Source: Polaribacter sp.
GTDB taxonomy: Bacteria; Bacteroidota; Bacteroidia; Flavobacteriales; Flavobacteriaceae
DNA length: 64,000 bases
Assembly: GCA_029238315.1 (NCBI GenBank)
Contig: JAQWGI010000015.1
Span: 1-64,000, forward strand
Reading direction: 5' to 3'
This document shows, piece by piece, positions 1-8,126 of this stretch. The notes beneath the pieces were generated by a model that was given only the letters and a program-made list of their open reading frames with translations, did no database searches and was not told the DNA's origin. The translations under genes and the position numbers were made by a program. How positions within the stretch are numbered: the stretch's first letter is position 1; each line of letters starts with the position of its first letter.

Positions 1-514
1 TATTCCAACAAACGTAATTTCGATTACTGATGGACAAATTTTCTTAGATGGAGATTTATTTAACTCTGGTGTTCGTCCAGCAATTAACGTAGGTATTTCT
101 GTATCTCGTGTTGGTGGTAACGCTCAGATTAAATCAATGAAAAAAGTATCTGGAACATTAAAATTAGATCAAGCAGCTTACCGTGAATTAGAAGCGTTTG
201 CAAAGTTTGGTTCTGATTTAGATGCAGCAACAATGAATGTAATTTCTAAAGGACAACGTAATGTTGAAATTTTGAAACAAGCTCAAAATGATCCATATTC
301 TGTAGAAGACCAAGTTGCAATTATTTATGCAGGTTCTAAAAACTTGTTAAGTAATGTTCCAGTAAATAAAGTAAAAGAATTTGAAAGCGATTATATTACA
401 TATTTAAACGCTAAGCACAGAGATACTTTAGATACAATAAAAGCAGGTAAGTTAACTGACGAAGTAATTAACACGTTAGTAGCAGCTGCAAAAGAGATTT
501 CAAGCAAATATTAA
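1..514 (+). CDS. atpA: ATP synthase F1 subunit alpha (3' part only)
   Basis: Only the last 170 residues are in the window; the reading frame enters at base 2 with no start. It is the catalytic-interface alpha subunit of the F1 head of ATP synthase, a peripheral protein on the cytoplasmic side of the inner membrane. The stretch [20 protein letters not shown] contains the SVSRVG segment that carries the arginine finger in the family, and the rest is the helical C-terminal domain. It ends SSKY-stop. atpG follows 78 bases later on the same strand, as in the usual atp operon order (alpha then gamma). An ATG further in (137) is internal and should not be used as a start. Confidence 0.97.
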   Translation, partial: IPTNVISITDGQIFLDGDLFNSGVRPAINVGISVSRVGGNAQIKSMKKVSGTLKLDQAAYRELEAFAKFGSDLDAATMNVISKGQRNVEILKQAQNDPYSVEDQVAIIYAGSKNLLSNVPVNKVKEFESDYITYLNAKHRDTLDTIKAGKLTDEVINTLVAAAKEISSKY

Positions 515-523
515 ATTGGGAGC

Positions 524-566
524 TAGTGTTTAGTAATTTGTAGAGAATACTAATTACTAAACACTA
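524..566 (+). other. Strong intercistronic hairpin between atpA and atpG
   Basis: Arms 524-538 and 552-566 are perfect 15-base reverse complements (left arm TAGTGTTTAGTAATT), and 3 further pairs (540-542 with 548-550) form inside after one T-T mismatch. No T-run follows, so it does not look like an intrinsic terminator. It lies inside the operon, 10 bases after the atpA stop. An RNA-stability or processing role is inference. Confidence 0.7.
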
Positions 567-592
567 ACGACAAACACCTAATTCAAAACAGA

Positions 593-1456
593 ATGGCAAA
601 CTTAAAAGAAATACGTAATAGGATAACATCGATTGGTTCTACCATGCAGATTACTAGTGCCATGAAAATGGTATCTGCTGCTAAGTTGAAAAAAGCGCAA
701 GATGCAATTACTGCAATGCGTCCTTACGCATCTAAGTTAACCGAATTATTACAAAGTTTAAGCGCTACTTTAGATAGTGATGCTGGTGGTGCATATTCTA
801 ATCAAAGAGAAGTTTCTAAAGCATTAATCGTAGTAATTACTTCTAATAGAGGTTTGTGTGGTGGCTTTAATTCATCTGTAATTAAACAAACGCTTAGCAC
901 TATTGCTCAAGATTACAATGATTGTACAGTAGATTTACTTACAATTGGTAAAAAAGGACATGGAATTTTATCAAAACAATACAATGTTATTGAAAATAAT
1001 AACGATGTATTTGATGATTTAACCTTTGATAATGTTGCTGAAATTGCAGAAAAATTAATGGATTTATATGTTGATGGTAGCTACGATAAAATAGAAATCG
1101 TTTACAATAGATTTAAAAATGCTGCAACTCAAATTGCAACAGTTGAGCAATTCTTGCCAATTAAGCCAGTAGAGGGAGAAAATGTAAACACAAATTTAGA
1201 TTACATTTTTGAACCATCTAAAGAAGAAATTGTGTTGGAATTAATTCCAAAGTCATTAAAGACACAATTGTACAAATCTATTAGAGATAGTTTTGCTGCA
1301 GAACACGGTGCTCGTATGACGGCAATGCATAAAGCAACCGACAACGCAAAAGATTTACGTGACGATTTATTATTAACGTATAACAAAGCGCGTCAAGCAG
1401 CAATTACCAACGAAATTTTAGAAATTGTTGGTGGAGCGGAAGCGTTAAACAATTAG
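593..1456 (+). CDS. atpG: ATP synthase F1 subunit gamma
   Basis: 287 residues, the normal length. The gamma subunit is the rotor shaft of F1, coupling proton flow through Fo to the catalytic head. Both ends that form the coiled-coil shaft are recognisable: N-terminal IRNRITSIGSTMQITSAMKM and C-terminal HGARMTAMHKATDNAKDL followed by NEILEIVGGAEAL. The start ATG is preceded by an A-rich leader with no Shine-Dalgarno, as is usual in this phylum. It follows atpA and is the last gene of the cluster here: a terminator comes at about 1594. Its last 21 coding bases (with the stop codon) are duplicated downstream in a 44-bp tandem repeat. Confidence 0.98.
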   Translation: MANLKEIRNRITSIGSTMQITSAMKMVSAAKLKKAQDAITAMRPYASKLTELLQSLSATLDSDAGGAYSNQREVSKALIVVITSNRGLCGGFNSSVIKQTLSTIAQDYNDCTVDLLTIGKKGHGILSKQYNVIENNNDVFDDLTFDNVAEIAEKLMDLYVDGSYDKIEIVYNRFKNAATQIATVEQFLPIKPVEGENVNTNLDYIFEPSKEEIVLELIPKSLKTQLYKSIRDSFAAEHGARMTAMHKATDNAKDLRDDLLLTYNKARQAAITNEILEIVGGAEALNN

Positions 1457-1543
1457 GCGTAAGCCAAATTCTTTAAAAAGCGGAAGCGTTAAACAATTAG
1501 GCGTGAGCCAAATTCTTTAAGAGGCGGAAGCGTTAAACAATTA
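1436..1543. repeat. 44-bp direct tandem repeat (2.45 copies) derived from the atpG 3' end
   Basis: Copies begin at 1436, 1480 and 1524 (GCGGAAGCGTTAAACAATTA at each). Copies 1 and 2 are 44 bp and differ in only a few bases; copy 3 stops after 20 bp. Copy 1 contains the last seven codons of atpG including its stop, so the later copies are non-coding duplicates of a gene end. Confidence 0.93.
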
Positions 1544-1593
1544 ATTGAAAGTGAATTTTAAGTTTTTTAAAACTTAAAAAATCAATAATATTT

Positions 1594-1629
1594 AAAAGAG
1601 CTTATCATTTTTGATAAGCTCTTTTTTTT
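1594..1629 (+). terminator. Rho-independent terminator after atpG
   Basis: Stem AAAAGAGCTTATCA (1594-1607) pairs with 1612-1625 around a TTTT loop and runs into eight Ts. It closes the atp operon. Confidence 0.9.
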
Positions 1630-1672
1630 GTAACTTGGCATAACTATTGAATTAATCCCTAAAAAATTAAAA

Positions 1673-2158
1673 ATGAAATCAATAAAACTTCTTCTATTAC
1701 TCTGTCTTGCAGTTAGTTTTTCGCAATGTAGTACTGTAAAATTAACAGAAACAGCACCGTTTAAAATTACTGGAGCAACATATCATAATTGGGTTGGTGG
1801 TCAACCAGGTGTTAGTGGTATAAACCTAATTATTGGAATAGAAAATAAATCAGACATAACAATTAAAAGTATTTATTTTGCAAACAGAAAAAATAACCCG
1901 AGTTTAGAAAACAGAAACGGTAAAGAGTATTTGGTTGTAAATATAAATACATCACCGGTGTTAATTTCTGTTAAACGCGAGGTAGTACTTACCGGGGGAG
2001 CAAGATCTCCAAGAGTGAGTCCTCCCAATATATCACAACCAAGCATTCCATTTAATCTAGATCGAAATGAAGCAGTGATTAAATATGTGTATGGTAAAAA
2101 AACATTCTATTATAAAATTTCAGACATCAAAAAAACAGACACTGAATATTACCCATAA
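1673..2158 (+). CDS. Lipoprotein of unknown function
   Basis: 161 residues. I do not recognise the family. The N-terminus is a lipoprotein signal: basic start MKSIK, hydrophobic run LLLLLCLAVSF, lipobox FSQC with the lipidated cysteine near residue 19. The mature part looks like an immunoglobulin-like or LEA14-like beta fold: a segment GINLIIGIENKSDITIKSIYFANRK followed by alternating short strands and ending YGKKTFYYKISDIKK. This suggests a small extracytoplasmic domain, but no catalytic motif is visible. It stands alone between two terminators (1594 and 2177), so it is probably monocistronic. The identity of the fold is inference. Confidence 0.8.
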   Translation: MKSIKLLLLLCLAVSFSQCSTVKLTETAPFKITGATYHNWVGGQPGVSGINLIIGIENKSDITIKSIYFANRKNNPSLENRNGKEYLVVNINTSPVLISVKREVVLTGGARSPRVSPPNISQPSIPFNLDRNEAVIKYVYGKKTFYYKISDIKKTDTEYYP

Positions 2159-2176
2159 AAACAACCACTTTCTATA

Positions 2177-2210
2177 AAAAGGCAGCCAATTTTGGTTGCC
2201 TTTTCTTTTT
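2177..2210 (+). terminator. Rho-independent terminator
   Basis: Stem 2177-2188 (AAAAGGCAGCCA) pairs with 2193-2204 with one G-T pair and is followed by a T-rich tract. It lies 18 bases after the lipoprotein stop. Confidence 0.8.
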
Positions 2211-2257
2211 GGCACGTAATTTGAAATTATAGTTACATAACCAAAAAACTTACGTTT

Positions 2258-3172
2258 ATGAAAGCTTTAAAACTACTTTTAATATTTTTTGCAACAAGTA
2301 CGCTATTTACAGCTTGTAATAGAATAGATGATAATTATTATGATGTATCGTTAGAAGAAGTAATGACAACTTACGATTTATGGTATGTAGATTATCACAG
2401 AACAGCAGGAACAGGCGATGTTCCGTTTTTGTCAAGAGCTTTTACCATTTCATTTTTTAATGGAGCGTTTTATGCAAACAACAATATTGCTGATATTGGA
2501 TATACAGGAAACGGCTTAGGAATTAAAGTAGGAAACTACGATACGTATAATGATTTTTTAGAAATTGATCATTCTTTAGATGGCTATTATGATTTTGATG
2601 TAACTGTACTATCAACAAACGAAATTAGGATTGATGATAACTACAATGACGTCTCTTATTATCTAGTAGGATATCAAAGAAATAATTTTGATTATGATAA
2701 ATTATTCTATGAAAACATTGAGTATTTTTTACAAGAGTATGTGGCCTGGGAAAAAACAAGTACAAGTGTTGCTGGGTTAATTAATCCTTTTGATGAAGAA
2801 AACTACCTACAGTTTACACCAGAAAATAACACTACTTTCTATGCGTCAAAAGATGCCCTTGGCACAAATATTGATATTATAAATTGGGACTTTGTAGGCA
2901 GTTATCAAATATATGATGTACAAGATTATGAAGATCTAAAGATTTTAACACTTAATTATGATGGTGGCGATAATGAAGCGTTTGAATTAAGCGTTATTAA
3001 TGATAGTACGGTAAGTTTATACCATATAAGCTCTGCAACAACATACAAATTTAATGGAAGAGGTTTTATACGTTTTTTAAAAGGAGGAGAATTAAAACCA
3101 AATGTAAGGAATAGCGGTAGAAAACGAACTAAAATACAAAGAGAAACAAAAGTTAGAAGGCATTTAAAATAA
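2258..3172 (+). CDS. Lipoprotein of unknown function with a basic C-terminal tail
   Basis: 304 residues, no family recognised. Signal MKALKLLLIFFATSTLFTAC gives a lipobox FTAC with cysteine at residue 20. The body is acidic and rich in aromatic residues (many D, N, Y, F), for example repeated DDNYYD and DDNYNDVSYY segments, and reads as an all-beta extracytoplasmic protein. The last ~25 residues switch abruptly to a strongly basic, low-complexity tail (RNSGRKRTKIQRETKVRRHLK). That contrast is unusual and could be a surface or nucleic-acid contact, or a late frameshift that replaced the original C-terminus. It stands alone between terminators. Confidence 0.78.
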   Translation: MKALKLLLIFFATSTLFTACNRIDDNYYDVSLEEVMTTYDLWYVDYHRTAGTGDVPFLSRAFTISFFNGAFYANNNIADIGYTGNGLGIKVGNYDTYNDFLEIDHSLDGYYDFDVTVLSTNEIRIDDNYNDVSYYLVGYQRNNFDYDKLFYENIEYFLQEYVAWEKTSTSVAGLINPFDEENYLQFTPENNTTFYASKDALGTNIDIINWDFVGSYQIYDVQDYEDLKILTLNYDGGDNEAFELSVINDSTVSLYHISSATTYKFNGRGFIRFLKGGELKPNVRNSGRKRTKIQRETKVRRHLK

Positions 3173-3190
3173 AGTTTGGTTAGTTGATTT

Positions 3191-3250
3191 TTAGTTGGTT
3201 GGAGGCAACCAACTAAAGTGAACCGCTCTAGAAATAGAGCGGTTTTTTCA
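3191..3250 (+). terminator. Two hairpins in tandem, the second a terminator
   Basis: First hairpin: TTAGTTGGTT (3191-3200) with AACCAACTAA (3207-3216). Second: AACCGCTCTA (3221-3230) with TAGAGCGGTT (3235-3244) around a GAAA tetraloop, followed by six Ts. The second is a classic intrinsic terminator for the upstream lipoprotein gene. Confidence 0.9.
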
Positions 3251-3306
3251 TGCTTTTTAGTTTGATTTTTAAAGCAACTCAAGTATCTTTAACAAAAAAA
3301 AAGTCA

Positions 3307-4062
3307 ATGACTCAAACAGCATTTATTACAGGAGCAACATCAGGAATTGGAAAAGCAACGGCAGCATTGTTTGCCAAAAACCAAATTAGATTGATTCTTT
3401 GCGGACGAAGAAAAGAGCGCTTAAAAGCACTTGAAGAAGAATTAGGAAAATTAACCGATGTTATGACCTTACAATTTGATGTAAGTAATAAAGATGAAGT
3501 ATTCTCAGCAATCAATTCTTTACCAGAAAACTTTAGCAACATTGATATTTTAATCAATAATGCAGGTAATGCGCATGGATTAAGTACAATTCAAGAAGGA
3601 GATATTGATGATTGGGACGCGATGTTAGACATTAATGTAAAAGGACTGTTATATGTTTCTAAAGCAATCATTCCAAAAATGACAGAAAAAAACAGCGGTT
3701 TCATCGTCAATATTGGCTCCATTGCTGGAAAAGAAGTGTATCCCAACGGAAATGTCTATTGTGCCTCTAAACACGCTGTAAACGCTTTAAATAAAGCAAT
3801 GCGAATCGACTTAAACAAACACAACATTCGTGTTTCTGCAATTCATCCAGGCGCTGTTGAAACAGAGTTTTCTGATGTTCGCTTTAAAGGCGATACAGAA
3901 AAAGCAAAAACAGTTTATTCAGGATATAGTGCTTTACAAGCAGAAGATATTGCAGATATTATTCACTTTGTTATTTCAAGGCCTTATCATGTAAATATTG
4001 AAGATTTAGTTGTGTATCCAACCGCACAAGCAACGGCGACAATTATTAAAAAAGAGGGTTAA
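3307..4062 (+). CDS. Short-chain dehydrogenase/reductase, YdfG-like
   Basis: 251 residues from ATG 3307. A start at 3250 would lie in the preceding terminator and add a tail before the Rossmann fold, so it is not used. Cytoplasmic NAD(P)-dependent oxidoreductase. Motifs of the classical SDR family are all present: TGATSGIG cofactor loop at residues 8-15, CGRR after strand 2 (favouring NADP), NNAG near 87, catalytic serine in NIGSIAG, and YCASK with the catalytic Tyr and Lys. The closest named relatives by pattern are YdfG-type 3-hydroxy acid (serine/allo-threonine) dehydrogenases. The exact substrate cannot be read from the sequence. Monocistronic. Confidence 0.9.
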   Translation: MTQTAFITGATSGIGKATAALFAKNQIRLILCGRRKERLKALEEELGKLTDVMTLQFDVSNKDEVFSAINSLPENFSNIDILINNAGNAHGLSTIQEGDIDDWDAMLDINVKGLLYVSKAIIPKMTEKNSGFIVNIGSIAGKEVYPNGNVYCASKHAVNALNKAMRIDLNKHNIRVSAIHPGAVETEFSDVRFKGDTEKAKTVYSGYSALQAEDIADIIHFVISRPYHVNIEDLVVYPTAQATATIIKKEG

Positions 4063-4166
4063 CGATAATTTAATTTGTTGTTTATATAGATTTTAAAGAA
4101 AGAAGATGCGTCAAAAGTTGCTATAAAAATCTATTCAAAAAAAGTAGCACAAGTGTTTAGAAAAAT

Positions 4167-4198
4167 AAAAAACCAACTTATTTATAAGTTGGTTTTTA
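4167..4198. terminator. Bidirectional terminator between convergent genes
   Basis: AAAAACCAACTTA (4168-4180) pairs with 4185-4197 around TTTA, with A-run on one side and T-run on the other. It serves the dehydrogenase (+) and the small periplasmic protein (-). Confidence 0.88.
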
Positions 4199-4215
4199 AA
4201 TTTTAGCTGTAAAAA

Positions 4216-4593
4216 TTAATTTCTTCTTCTACCTCTAATTCTTGTGTTTTCTTTTTTCCACTCCAAATATTTAGGCCATTGAGCATCTGTAAATACTCCT
4301 TTTAATTTCTTATCAGTATCTTCTTGCGTTTTTGTATATAAACTCATCATTTCTTCTCTTCCACCTCCATTACCTCTAAGGTCTTGAAATTTTTTTCTCA
4401 TATTTTCGCTAGAAGCAACTAAAATATCATAGACTTTTGTGTGTTGATCATCTGATAATCCAAATTCTTGTTTCCATTCATCAGCAGATTTTTTTGCTTG
4501 TTCTTTTGCATCTGGAAGGTCACCTCGTTGTGCTTGTGCAGTTGTAATTCCGATAAAAAATAGTAGTGTAATTGCTAAGTGTTTTGCTTTCAT
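4216..4593 (-). CDS. Small periplasmic protein, Spy/CpxP-like helical type
   Basis: 125 residues. A cleavable Sec signal peptide is clear: MKAKHLAITLLFFIGITTAQAQ. The mature part is short, charged and helical: AKKSADEWKQEFGLSDDQHTKVYDILVASSENMRKKFQDLRG, then TKTQEDTDKKLKGVFTDAQWPKYLEWKKEN. The paired patterns L-S-D-D-Q and F-T-D-A-Q-W, each opening a helix, resemble the LTxxQ repeats of Spy/CpxP-type periplasmic chaperones, but this is a weak structural resemblance, not a family call. It ends with a basic RIRGRRRN tail. The lipoprotein cyclophilin gene lies 98 bases upstream on the same strand, so the two could share a transcript and both act in envelope protein folding. Confidence 0.8.
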   Translation of the reverse strand: MKAKHLAITLLFFIGITTAQAQRGDLPDAKEQAKKSADEWKQEFGLSDDQHTKVYDILVASSENMRKKFQDLRGNGGGREEMMSLYTKTQEDTDKKLKGVFTDAQWPKYLEWKKENTRIRGRRRN

Positions 4594-4691
4594 TTTATTT
4601 TATTTTTAAAATTTTACAACCAGATATTTTTTTTCTTAATACCTGACTTAACGCTTAGACTAATTTTATTGTATAGGGTTTAATCTAATTG

Positions 4692-5276
4692 TTAATTTAG
4701 TTGAGTTTTTTCTGGATATAACTGTTCTAATTCAGATGCTTTCATTTGAATCATATTAACATCTAATGAAATATCTGTAAGCGGTGTATTTGTAGAATCT
4801 CGTTCTTTATTGATAATTCTATGCACTACATCCATTCCTTTAATTACCTTTCCAAAAATGGTATAATCACCATCTAATCTACTTAACCCCTTTTTATTAT
4901 GAACAATATAAAATTGACATCTTGCAGAAAGTTTTTTAGGATTATCATCTCTACCAGCGCCTACTGCTCCATATACATGTTTTAACTTTTCATTAAATTC
5001 TGGTTCTAATAAATATTCAGAATCGTTAAATCCTTCTGTTGTATCCGGGCATCCACCCTGAGCTACAAAATTTGGAATTACTCTATTGAACGTATAAGTA
5101 TCCCAATAACCATTATTTGCTAATTGGGTAAAACTTGCTTTATGCTTTGGGGTTTCGTTATGCAACCAAATTAAAATTTCTCCTTCTGGAGTTATAATTT
5201 GCCCTACATCGTATGCTTTTTCTGCATTACACGATAACATTCCAAGAACAACGAATAGGTAGATGATTTTTTTCAT
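4692..5276 (-). CDS. Peptidyl-prolyl cis-trans isomerase, cyclophilin type, lipoprotein
   Basis: 194 residues. Cyclophilin-family prolyl isomerase that would assist protein folding outside the cytoplasm. Signal MKKIIYLFVVLGMLSC ends in a lipobox MLSC (cysteine 16), so it should be membrane-anchored. Cyclophilin segments are present in order: a strand GEILIWLHNETPKHKASFTQLA, then YTFNRVIPNFVAQGG (the F-x-R-V-I-x-x-F-x-x-Q-G-G signature with the catalytic Arg), then CQFYIVHNKKGLSRLDGDYTIFGKVIKGMDVVHRI. An insertion around residues 75-105 (NDSEYLLEPEFNEKL) is common in Bacteroidetes members. Substrates unknown. Confidence 0.93.
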   Translation of the reverse strand: MKKIIYLFVVLGMLSCNAEKAYDVGQIITPEGEILIWLHNETPKHKASFTQLANNGYWDTYTFNRVIPNFVAQGGCPDTTEGFNDSEYLLEPEFNEKLKHVYGAVGAGRDDNPKKLSARCQFYIVHNKKGLSRLDGDYTIFGKVIKGMDVVHRIINKERDSTNTPLTDISLDVNMIQMKASELEQLYPEKTQLN

Positions 5277-5338
5277 GAATATTTTCTTTTTGTTTCTATA
5301 AAAATAGAGATAATAGTTTAATTCAAATTTTTAAATAA

Positions 5339-5366
5339 AAAAACCAACTCAAAAGAGTTGGTTTTT
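5339..5366 (-). terminator. Terminator downstream of the aldehyde dehydrogenase gene
   Basis: AAAAACCAACTC (5339-5350), loop AAAA, GAGTTGGTTTTT (5355-5366). The A-run is a T-run for minus-strand transcripts. Symmetrical, so it can work both ways. Confidence 0.88.
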
Positions 5367-5392
5367 ATGAACTTATAAATGCTTAAAACCTT

Positions 5393-6934
5393 TTAAAGGT
5401 CAAATTTAATTCCTTGTGCTAAAGGCAATTCATCAGAATAATTAACTGTATTTGTTTGTCTTCTCATGTAAACTTTCCAAGCATCAGATCCAGATTCGCG
5501 TCCGCCTCCAGTTTCTTTTTCACCTCCAAAAGCGCCTCCAATTTCTGCACCAGAAGTTCCGATGTTTACATTGGCAATACCACAATCAGAACCAGCGTAT
5601 GATAAGAATTTTTCTGCTTCTTTCATTTCATTTGTCATAATTGCAGAAGACAATCCTTGTGCAACACCATTTTGTTTTTCGATCGCATTTTCTACTTCTC
5701 CAGCATATTTCATTAAATATAAAATGGGTGCAAAAGTTTCGTGCTGTACAATTTCAAAATGATTTTCTGCTTCTATAATTGCAGGTTTAACGTAGCAGCC
5801 AGATTCATATCCTTTTCCTTCTAAAACACCACCATCAACTAAAACAGTTCCGCCTTCTGTTTTTGCTTTTTCAATCGCAGCTAAATAGGTATTAACGGCA
5901 TCTTTATCAATTAATGGCCCAATATGATTTTTTTCATCTAACGGATTTCCAATAGTTAATTGACCATAGGCACCAACAATTGCGTCACGTACTTTGTCGT
6001 AGACAGATTCGTGTATAATTAATCTTCTTGTTGATGTGCAACGTTGTCCACAAGTTCCTACAGCACCAAAAACAGCACCAGGAACCACCACTTTTAAATC
6101 TGCTGTTGGTGTAATAATGATTGCATTGTTTCCTCCTAATTCTAATAAAGATTTACCAAAACGTTTAGCTACAGTTGCCCCAACAATTCTTCCCATTCTT
6201 GTAGATCCTGTTGCAGAAACTAAAGGAATACGAGTGTCAGTTGTCATCATTTCTCCAACTTTATAATCTCCATTAATAATAGAAGAAATACCTTCTGGTA
6301 AATTATTTTCTTTTAAAATTCCAGCAATAATGTTTTGACAAGCTACTGCACACAAAGGTGCTTTTTCTGAGCCTTTCCAGACACAAACATCACCACAAAT
6401 CCAAGCTAAAGCTGTATTCCAAGCCCAAACTGCAACCGGAAAGTTAAATGCAGATATAATTCCAACAACACCAATTGGATGCCATTGTTCTCTCATTACG
6501 TGTCCTGGTCTTTCAGACGGAATTGTTTGTCCGTTTAATTGTCTAGACAATCCAACAGCAAAATCACAGATATCAATCATTTCTTGAACCTCTCCATAAC
6601 CTTCTTGCAAAGATTTTCCCATTTCATAAGAAACTAACTTACCTAATGGCTCTTTTAAATCTCTTAATTTATTACCAAATTGACGAACAATTTCTCCACG
6701 TTGCGGAGCGGGCATATTTCTAAAAGATAAAAATGCTTCTGTTGCAGTTTTCATAACAACTTCATAATCTTCTTTTGTAGTAGTTGTAACTTTTCCAATT
6801 AAAGCACCGTCTGTTGGTGAGTACGAAGAGATTGTTTCTCCATTCCCAAAACTATTAGAACCTGTTGAAGTTCCATCATTTATGTCTTTTAAGCCTAATT
6901 GTTGCAAGGCTTCTTTTATGCCAAATTCACTCAT
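5393..6934 (-). CDS. Aldehyde dehydrogenase of the ALDH7 (antiquitin/AmaB) type
   Basis: 513 residues, normal for the family. NAD(P)-dependent oxidation of an aldehyde; the ALDH7 group oxidises alpha-aminoadipic semialdehyde (in equilibrium with piperideine-6-carboxylate) in lysine breakdown. Visible features: substrate/cofactor segment SAFNFPVAVWAWN near residue 161, catalytic glutamate in LLELGGNN (Glu265), and the nucleophile in GTCGQRCTSTRR (Cys299). The FGAVGTCGQRCTSTRR pattern is the ALDH7 form. Cytoplasmic, apparently monocistronic, with a consensus promoter at 6970-6977 and its own terminator. No other lysine-catabolism gene is adjacent, so the in vivo substrate is inference from family. 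Confidence 0.93.
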   Translation of the reverse strand: MSEFGIKEALQQLGLKDINDGTSTGSNSFGNGETISSYSPTDGALIGKVTTTTKEDYEVVMKTATEAFLSFRNMPAPQRGEIVRQFGNKLRDLKEPLGKLVSYEMGKSLQEGYGEVQEMIDICDFAVGLSRQLNGQTIPSERPGHVMREQWHPIGVVGIISAFNFPVAVWAWNTALAWICGDVCVWKGSEKAPLCAVACQNIIAGILKENNLPEGISSIINGDYKVGEMMTTDTRIPLVSATGSTRMGRIVGATVAKRFGKSLLELGGNNAIIITPTADLKVVVPGAVFGAVGTCGQRCTSTRRLIIHESVYDKVRDAIVGAYGQLTIGNPLDEKNHIGPLIDKDAVNTYLAAIEKAKTEGGTVLVDGGVLEGKGYESGCYVKPAIIEAENHFEIVQHETFAPILYLMKYAGEVENAIEKQNGVAQGLSSAIMTNEMKEAEKFLSYAGSDCGIANVNIGTSGAEIGGAFGGEKETGGGRESGSDAWKVYMRRQTNTVNYSDELPLAQGIKFDL

Positions 6935-6969
6935 TTTGTAATTGTTTTTAAGTTATTAAAACAGAAAAC

Positions 6970-6977
6970 CAAAGCTA
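6970..6977 (-). promoter_or_regulatory. Bacteroidetes -7 box for the aldehyde dehydrogenase gene
   Basis: Minus-strand TAGCTTTG matches TAnnTTTG, about 36 bases before the ATG at 6934. No good TTG at -33 spacing was seen. Confidence 0.5.
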
Positions 6978-7104
6978 CAAATAATTTAGTAGATAATAAA
7001 TTAAACAATTTTTGAATTATTTGTTTTATATCAAACATTGATGTTGTGTTTTTTATAGAAAAAACATTCTTAATAAAACCTTACCTTTTAATCGTTATAT
7101 CTAC

Positions 7105-7112
7105 TATTTTTG
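7105..7112 (+). promoter_or_regulatory. -7 box just before the LuxE-like gene
   Basis: TATTTTTG (TAnnTTTG) ends only six bases before ATG 7119, so the transcript would start at or near the start codon (leaderless or nearly so). Confidence 0.5.
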
Positions 7113-7118
7113 TGCTGA

Positions 7119-8093
7119 ATGCAACAGGATATTTTTAACATACAATCTAAAGAAGAGTTTAAACAGATTTCGCTAGAAATATTTAAACAACAGTTTAAAA
7201 ACAATAAAGTGTATCGTTCTTTTTGTGATTTGTTATATGTGCACCCCTCTGATGTTAAAGAGTTAAAAGACATTCCGTTTTTACCAATTCAGTTTTTTAA
7301 ATCAAAGAAAATACTTTCTTCTTTGGATGAGATTCAAGAAACTTTTACAAGTTCTGGTACTACAGGAAGTATTACAAGCAAGCATTTTGTAACTGATATT
7401 TCTATCTATCAAGAAAGTTATTTAAAAGGATTTTATCATTTTTATGGAAACATAAAAGAATACACAGTGTTGGCTTTATTGCCTAATTATTTAGAACGAA
7501 ATGGTTCTTCATTGGTTTTTATGGTGGATGATTTAATTAAAAAATCAAATAAACCAGAAAGCGGATTTTACCTCAATAATTTAGATGAATTAGCGAAAAA
7601 ACTAATTGATTTAGATCAAAAAGGTCAAAAAATTCTACTAATTGGCGTTTCGTTTGCGTTGTTAGATTTGATTGAAAAACAGCAATTCAATTTAAAAAAC
7701 ACGGTTATTATGGAAACTGGCGGAATGAAAGGTCGCCGCAAAGAATTGATTCGTTCAGAACTACATTCTTTATTACAAAACGGATTTGGAGTTTCAGAAA
7801 TTCACTCAGAATACGGAATGACAGAATTACTAAGTCAAGGGTATTCTAACGGAAACGGCCTTTTTGATTGCCCGCCGTGGATGAAAATTTTAACGCGCGA
7901 CACGGAAGATGCATTAACAATTCAACAACCAAATAAAACTGGTGGAATTAACGTTATTGATTTAGCAAATTACAATTCGTGCTCTTTTATTGCCACACAA
8001 GATTTAGGAAAAGTACACGAAAACGGAACTTTTGAAATTATTGGACGCTTTGATAATTCTGATATTAGAGGTTGTAATTTAATGGTGTTGTAA
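7119..8093 (+). CDS. LuxE/PaaK-family acyl-protein synthetase
   Basis: 324 residues. LuxE-family enzymes activate a fatty or other carboxylic acid with ATP and transfer the acyl group to a cysteine of their own before passing it on. Visible here: the adenylate-binding loop FTSSGTTGSITSKHF (SSGTTG at residues 78-83), a middle segment IMETGGMKGRRKEL, HSEYGMTELLSQGY (typical of the adenylating superfamily), and a C-terminal DIRGCNLMVL with Cys319 near the end, where LuxE carries its acylated cysteine. There is no luxC-type reductase or luciferase nearby, so this is not a bioluminescence cluster. Physiological acyl substrate and acceptor are unknown. Divergent from the aldehyde dehydrogenase gene across 184 bases. 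Confidence 0.88.
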   Translation: MQQDIFNIQSKEEFKQISLEIFKQQFKNNKVYRSFCDLLYVHPSDVKELKDIPFLPIQFFKSKKILSSLDEIQETFTSSGTTGSITSKHFVTDISIYQESYLKGFYHFYGNIKEYTVLALLPNYLERNGSSLVFMVDDLIKKSNKPESGFYLNNLDELAKKLIDLDQKGQKILLIGVSFALLDLIEKQQFNLKNTVIMETGGMKGRRKELIRSELHSLLQNGFGVSEIHSEYGMTELLSQGYSNGNGLFDCPPWMKILTRDTEDALTIQQPNKTGGINVIDLANYNSCSFIATQDLGKVHENGTFEIIGRFDNSDIRGCNLMVL

Positions 8094-8126
8094 CAAATTA
8101 GTTTTTATTATCTTTAAACAAAAAAG

